Source of the DNA: Lachnospiraceae bacterium KH1T2
Lineage (GTDB): Bacteria; Bacillota; Clostridia; Lachnospirales; Lachnospiraceae
DNA: 64,000 nucleotides
Direction: 5' to 3'
Assembly: GCA_900114405.1 (NCBI GenBank)
Contig: FOSY01000012.1
Location: 38,776-102,775, forward strand
The position numbers and the translations under genes were made by a program. Numbering within the stretch: position 1 is the first letter of the stretch; every line of letters begins with the position of its first letter. Shown here piece by piece: positions 60,719-64,000 of this stretch. The notes below the pieces were generated by a model. It saw only the letters and a list, made by a program, of their open reading frames with translations. It searched no databases and had not been told where the DNA came from.

Positions 60719-60830
60719 CGAGTATTGCTGTTTTTAATTAGCTCGACTTATTCTAATGATGTAAATCCTCTAATGGTGAGGTTTTGCATCATTAGAATTT
60801 AGTCCAGGTTATTAAAAACAGTTATACTAG
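60719..60830 (-). repeat. 112-bp near-palindromic element, copy B
   Basis: Its reverse complement aligns end to end with copy A (27044-27155), same length. It starts CTAGTATAACTGTTTTTAAT, identical to A, with differences concentrated in the inner stem and loop. Inner-stem changes keep pairing (CTAATGATG/CATCATTAG here, CTAACGATG/CATCGTTAG in A). The loop forms an extra CCTC/GAGG stem. One pair in the CTGGACT arm is lost. Confidence 0.85.
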
Positions 60831-60853
60831 TTTATAGAAAGAACATTTAAAAT

Positions 60854-60883
60854 GAAAAAAGAACGCACGATAAAATGCGTCCC
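60854..60883 (-). terminator. Terminator after the CAP-protein gene
   Basis: On the minus strand GACGCA pairs with TGCGTT around an 8-nt loop, followed by CTTTTTT. Confidence 0.78.
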
Positions 60884-60899
60884 TTTTTCATCTATTGTC

Positions 60900-61409
60900 T
60901 TAGTTGGAGAACATGTAAGCTGTAGTTATTTTGGTGCCTCCGGCTGTCGGGGCAGCGAATGTAGCAATTCCGATCTTTGTAAAATTAGAAAAGACCATAT
61001 TGTCAAAGTGTGTAGGACTGGCGCATAGCTTGCTGAACATTGTTGAAGCTGCTGCTGCAGAAATTGAGGCTGAGCCGTCAAAATTAGAAACAACAACATA
61101 AGAGAGATTTTCGCCGCGCCACTTTGTACGATCAATCATATCAGCACCTTGAGTACCGTTAGGACGAGTGTGACTCCAAACAGATGAAGCTTCCTTTGCT
61201 CGTGTTTCTGCAATATTGGACAAAACAGGATCAACGCTTAATGCGCCAAGTCCCCTTGTGGTTCTTAAATTATTTATGCTTGCCAACATCTGAGAGTCTA
61301 CCGAAGGCGCATCAGAGGCAATTATGCACATCAAAGAAGTGAAAAAAGTTACTGCTGAAACAAATATTACTAAAACAGCTGTAATAATCTGACCAAATCT
61401 TTTATCCAT
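60900..61409 (-). CDS. CAP-domain (SCP/YkwD-like) exported protein
   Basis: Membrane-anchored or secreted protein of 169 residues. An N-terminal hydrophobic segment (about 8-32, TAVLVIFVSAVTFFTSLMCII) is followed by a CAP domain with MLASINNLRTTRGLGALSVD, AETRAKEASSVWSHTRPNG, RGENLSY and SPTHFDNMVF. The conserved His residues of the CAP cavity (SHTRP, THFDN) are present. GAGGA precedes the ATG. CAP proteins bind lipids or act in the envelope; no specific activity follows. Monocistronic by terminator. Confidence 0.88.
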   Translation of the reverse strand: MDKRFGQIITAVLVIFVSAVTFFTSLMCIIASDAPSVDSQMLASINNLRTTRGLGALSVDPVLSNIAETRAKEASSVWSHTRPNGTQGADMIDRTKWRGENLSYVVVSNFDGSASISAAAASTMFSKLCASPTHFDNMVFSNFTKIGIATFAAPTAGGTKITTAYMFSN

Positions 61410-61674
61410 GATAAATCCTCGTTAAAATATCTCTACTACTGTATACATTATACTTGACATGGTATACAAATTCCATATCAATATTTGATAAAAAAACAGG
61501 AGTTTTTTGTGTATGTTTGTATTATTCAGGCCTTATTCTGCGAGACTGGTGTGGGATCTGCGCCAGTGCAGCCGACTTATTTCACATGTAAATCTCTGCA
61601 CGTTTTCACGCATCTTTTATCTTAGTCTGAGATTATGCCCTCATAATGTATAAAGAATGCATGAATTAAGGGGC
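61410..61674. other. Divergent intergenic region
   Basis: No gene seen. Together with the leader to 61830 this makes a 421-bp gap. The left part is upstream of the CAP gene; no clear minus-strand promoter could be fixed. The central part has no repeat or hairpin I could support. Confidence 0.4.
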
Positions 61675-61703
61675 TTGACAAAGTATTGAGTTGGATATAC
61701 TCT
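61675..61703 (+). promoter_or_regulatory. Promoter of the small DUF6465-like gene
   Basis: TTGACA (61675-61680) with TATACT at 61696-61701 (15-nt spacer) or TACTCT at 61698-61703 (17-nt spacer). The leader of about 120 nt can form CTCTTC/GAAGAG with nested TACTAT/ATAGTA, and CCGATAA/TTATCGG just before the ribosome site. Confidence 0.6.
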
Positions 61704-61830
61704 TCATAAGAGTACTATTTTTTAGATAGTATCGAAGAGGTTATCAGAAGTACAGGATGTGCTTTGGGAAGATTTAATTGCCGATAAGACAGGGAGGCTT
61801 TTATCGGATAATGAAAGGAAGGGTATTTAT

Positions 61831-62058
61831 ATGAGCACTGCAGTAGCTGCAAAGACAGAGTTTAAGACAATTCTTCATGTACAGTATGCTGACAAGGATT
61901 TAACGACAGAAGACTTTGTAAAGCGTGCAACAGATGATTGGAAATTGAAGAATGATAACATTGATGAGCTTAAATCACTTGATTTTTATGTAAAAAGTGA
62001 AGAAAACAAAGTTTATTATGTCGCAAATGGAAATGAAGAAGGATCATTTGATATTTAA
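61831..62058 (+). CDS. Small protein, DUF6465-like (75 aa)
   Basis: Soluble 75-residue protein resembling the clostridial DUF6465 family: a beta strand FKTILHVQYADKDL, a helix TTEDFVKRATDDWK, and the strand pair KSLDFYVKSEENKVYYVANG. I chose ATG at 61831, with AAGGAAGG upstream; a longer frame from 61759 runs through the structured leader. Function is unknown. It has its own promoter and a perfect 15-bp terminator, suggesting strong independent expression. Confidence 0.72.
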   Translation: MSTAVAAKTEFKTILHVQYADKDLTTEDFVKRATDDWKLKNDNIDELKSLDFYVKSEENKVYYVANGNEEGSFDI

Positions 62059-62088
62059 TTAATATATCTTAGTTTAGATGGAACAAGT

Positions 62089-62128
62089 AAGAGCATCGTT
62101 TTCTTAAAGAAAACGATGCTCTTTATTT
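62089..62128 (+). terminator. Strong terminator after the DUF6465-like gene
   Basis: AAGAGCATCGTTTTC (62089-62103) pairs perfectly with GAAAACGATGCTCTT (62109-62123), followed by TATTTAT. Confidence 0.92.
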
Positions 62129-62271
62129 ATGCAAAAAATCATCTGTATTGATGAATTACGGCAAAGTGCTTTTAATTAAAAATGGCTTGCTGTCTTTTGA
62201 CTATAAAGAATGAGACCGATATATTTTATGAAATTATTCTTTAACTTATTTGAGAAAAGAGAATCATAAAA

Positions 62272-62430
62272 ATGAATATAATGAAAAATAGAGAAAAAAA
62301 AGACAAATTGATAACGGATGGCGGTGTTGTTGAGAGTGATAATACCATTAGTATAATCGTAACTATGATCTGTATAGTTATCATATTAATATTGGTCGTG
62401 CTAGGAGCTCTTGCAATAATAAAATCCTAG
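62272..62430 (+). CDS. Small single-span membrane protein (52 aa)
   Basis: Short frame from ATG 62272 to TAG 62430. The first 28 residues are charged (MNIMKNREKKDKLITDGG), followed by one very hydrophobic helix (IIVTMICIVIILILVVLGAL) and a short IIKS end. The ribosome site is weak (GAGAAAAGAG). It precedes the potassium-channel gene in the same direction with an 83-bp gap and no terminator, so it may be co-transcribed. A real small membrane protein is plausible but unproven. Confidence 0.5.
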   Translation: MNIMKNREKKDKLITDGGVVESDNTISIIVTMICIVIILILVVLGALAIIKS

Positions 62431-62513
62431 TGTGAAGTTTTGGAATGCATAAATGGAGTTTTTGCAAGCGTGCATTAAAGAAAGATTATAACAATTTTAT
62501 AAAAGGGAAAAAG

Positions 62514-63251
62514 ATGGTAGATATTGAGAAGTGTAAAAGAAGGATATATGAAATTATAGAAGCTTCCAGAGGAGATGATTATACAAGTAAAACCTATGAC
62601 TGCATGGTTACGGTTGCTGTAATAGTGGGTTTACTTCCATTGACTATGAAAACGACAAATAAATATATTACCTGCATTGATATAACGACGACAGCAATTT
62701 ATCTGATCGATTATATCATGCGCGTATATACATCGGATTATAAAATGGGTGTAAAAAGTTATAAGGCATATATTGCATACATGCTTTCTCCACTGGCTAT
62801 AATCGATTTTTTATCAATACTTCCAATAGCGACAATATTTCTGCCTCCGTTGCCGGTAATAAAATTAATAAGAATATTCAGAATATTTAGAGTATTTAAA
62901 TTAGTGAGATATTCAAAGACTATGGTCAATATTACAAATGTGATACGGAAAGTAAAAAATCAGCTGGCAGCTGTTTTGGTAATTACGGTCATATATATAG
63001 TTACTTCTGCAATGTTTATTTTTCAGATAGAGCCTGACTTGTTTGACACTTTTTTTGATGCGTTGTATTGGGCGACGATATCCATTACGACGATAGGTTA
63101 TGGTGATATTTCGCCAATAAGCACAGCGGGGAGGTTTGTTACGATGATATCATCACTTGTTGGTGTTGCAGTAATAGCGCTTCCTTCTGGTATAATAACT
63201 GCGGCTTATATGGATGAGATAAAGAAGAAAAAGAGTAAGCTGGAATTATAA
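62514..63251 (+). CDS. Six-TM voltage-gated potassium channel
   Basis: Ion channel subunit of 245 residues, functional as a tetramer. Spans S1-S4 cover about residues 30-145; S4 carries regularly spaced Arg/Lys (IKLIRIFRIFRVFKLVRYSK). S5, pore loop and S6 follow, with the K+ selectivity filter TTIGYGD and S6 glycine-containing VGVAVIALPSGII. There is no RCK/TrkA domain. I chose ATG at 62514 with AAAAGGG upstream; a longer frame from 62445 would add an unrelated N-terminus. The C-terminus is a short Lys-rich tail. Confidence 0.92.
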   Translation: MVDIEKCKRRIYEIIEASRGDDYTSKTYDCMVTVAVIVGLLPLTMKTTNKYITCIDITTTAIYLIDYIMRVYTSDYKMGVKSYKAYIAYMLSPLAIIDFLSILPIATIFLPPLPVIKLIRIFRIFRVFKLVRYSKTMVNITNVIRKVKNQLAAVLVITVIYIVTSAMFIFQIEPDLFDTFFDALYWATISITTIGYGDISPISTAGRFVTMISSLVGVAVIALPSGIITAAYMDEIKKKKSKLEL

Positions 63252-63446
63252 GATTGTATAGATAGAGCAACATTTGCGCAGGAAAATAAAAAAATTATAA
63301 AAATGAGAATAATATAACATTTGAATTGTGCGGCTTTTAATACCTTATTGAAGTGTGCAAAGGGTTGCGCATGACTTGATAAAAAAAATAGGTATGCTAT
63401 CTTATTATTAGGGGATTGGATAATTATAAGAAAGGGGGCGTATAGC

Positions 63447-63695
63447 ATGCCGAGTAGCGTCAAGGTGACTTTGGAAAACAAGGATCAGATAAAACATTTC
63501 ATCAATATCAATATGAGATCAAATTGTGAGGTAGATGTTGCGAACGGACAGAATTTTATTGACGGCAAATCAATAGTCGGTTTGATGACATTGAATCTTG
63601 TTGATCCGCTTGATGTATTTCTGATCGGCGAACCTACTAAAGTAAAAGATGTCAAAGAGAAATATCAAAGCTATAATTTAATATATAATCAATGA
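63447..63695 (+). CDS. HPr-like protein lacking the phosphoryl histidine
   Basis: 82-residue protein with the HPr fold pattern. Residues 26-53 (SNCEVDVANGQNFIDGKSIVGL then MTLNL) match the HPr region around regulatory Ser46 (KSIMGVMSLGL). At the place of the HPr active-site loop (GIHARPA) it has ENKDQIKHF, with no His-Ala-Arg-Pro, so it cannot be a normal PTS phosphocarrier. AAAGGGGG precedes the ATG. Degenerate HPr-like proteins are common in Clostridia; a regulatory role is possible. It stands alone, before two terminators. Confidence 0.72.
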   Translation: MPSSVKVTLENKDQIKHFININMRSNCEVDVANGQNFIDGKSIVGLMTLNLVDPLDVFLIGEPTKVKDVKEKYQSYNLIYNQ

Positions 63696-63735
63696 GTCAG
63701 GCTACTGCTTTTATAAGTGTAGATGGCCTATCTGA

Positions 63736-63764
63736 CTGGCAAAAACATAGTTTGCCGGTTTTAT
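63736..63764 (+). terminator. First terminator after the HPr-like gene
   Basis: CTGGCAAA (63736-63743) pairs with TTTGCCGG (63751-63758), followed by TTTTAT. Confidence 0.8.
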
Positions 63765-63780
63765 ACAGAATAGACTTTGG

Positions 63781-63817
63781 GGATGCCGGTATCGTGTGAT
63801 ATCAGGCATCCTTTTTT
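63781..63817 (+). terminator. Second, tandem terminator after the HPr-like gene
   Basis: GGATGCC (63781-63787) pairs with GGCATCC (63805-63811), with inner GTATC/GATAT pairing, followed by TTTTTT. Confidence 0.9.
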
Positions 63818-63845
63818 GTAAAAAATAAAAAAATTAAAAAAAGTG

Positions 63846-63874
63846 TTGACAGTAATATAATGCCGTGATATATT
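63846..63874 (+). promoter_or_regulatory. Strong promoter, probably of an rRNA operon beyond the window
   Basis: Consensus TTGACA (63846-63851), a 17-nt spacer and TATATT (63869-63874), preceded by an A-rich UP-like tract. It follows tandem terminators, which insulate it. Confidence 0.8.
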
Positions 63875-64000
63875 TATATGCGTCGCAGCGAGAGAGCGAC
63901 AGAGAAAAACACTGAGAAACCTGATAAACACAAGGTTTTGAAGGAAGAACATTGACAAATAAACAGCAATGCAACCCTGAAAATTCGAAAACGTCAAAAG
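63875..64000 (+). other. Untranslated leader at window end, resembling a 16S rRNA leader
   Basis: No coding frame is visible. GTCGC-AGCGAGAGA-GCGAC forms a short hairpin near 63884-63902. AACATTGACAAATAAACAGC and CCTGAAAATTCGAAAACG resemble the sequence found before clostridial 16S genes. The 16S gene itself is not in the window, so this is an inference. Confidence 0.45.

Overview
The window reads as ordinary chromosome of an anaerobic Clostridia, most likely family Lachnospiraceae (inference). The grounds are AT-rich intergenic DNA, purine-rich Shine-Dalgarno sites before nearly every gene, TTG/GTG starts, a Rex redox repressor, a biotin-dependent carboxyltransferase/decarboxylase operon, ispH overlapping an S1-domain gene, HemZ, MetQNI, and a CIRCE site on clpB. 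I see no phage, IS transposase, CRISPR array, tRNA or rRNA gene.

Layout. 1-2.9 kb: 3' end of a eukaryote-type NADP isocitrate dehydrogenase, converging on an ABC-F ATPase. 2.9-11.5 kb: a long forward run with rex, a coiled-coil protein, the NAD(P)HX repair enzyme, alr, a CBS/CorC protein, yebC, an unknown, a phosphoesterase and scpA-scpB. 11.7-17 kb: a five-gene biotin-dependent operon (12S/MmdA-like and 5S/OadA-like carboxyltransferases, gamma, biotin carrier, beta). 17.2-22.3 kb: thioesterase, flavoprotein, cmk, ispH, S1 protein, cheR. 22.4-28.1 kb: a small ORF, a YprB-like nuclease, apbE, a GH25 muramidase, an AP2-repeat protein and a SleB-like hydrolase. 28.4-34.4 kb: thrC, a CheX-like/CheY-like pair, and a GGDEF-EAL protein with a periplasmic-binding-type sensor, then a cyclophilin. 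34.4-41.2 kb: a two-component system divergent from an RND efflux pair. 41.4-47 kb: a secreted ATLF-like metalloprotease, CIRCE-clpB, a GH13 enzyme, thiN. 47-54.3 kb: metQNI divergent from a GNAT-MsrA fusion, two tandem RpiR-type regulators, a lipoprotein esterase. 54.4-61.4 kb: hemZ, a CmpB-type membrane protein, a MATE transporter, a freestanding formyltransferase plus adenylation enzyme, a CAP protein. 61.4-64 kb: small proteins, a 6-TM potassium channel, an HPr-like protein, then a strong promoter whose leader looks like the start of an rRNA operon running off the window.

The most unusual signals are non-coding. Two 112-bp near-palindromes (27044-27155, and reverse-complemented at 60719-60830) share sequence, length and even their unpaired positions, and differ by compensatory base-pair changes. 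A separate branched structure at 28119-28265 has an 11-bp closing stem and a competing alternative helix. Among genes, the split formyltransferase/adenylation cassette, the 12S+5S+1.3S+beta+gamma operon, the GNAT-MsrA fusion, the AP2-repeat protein and the ATLF-like protease deserve follow-up. In two convergent gene pairs (GH25/AP2 and cyclophilin/histidine kinase) the forward gene's terminator lies inside the coding end of the opposing gene.
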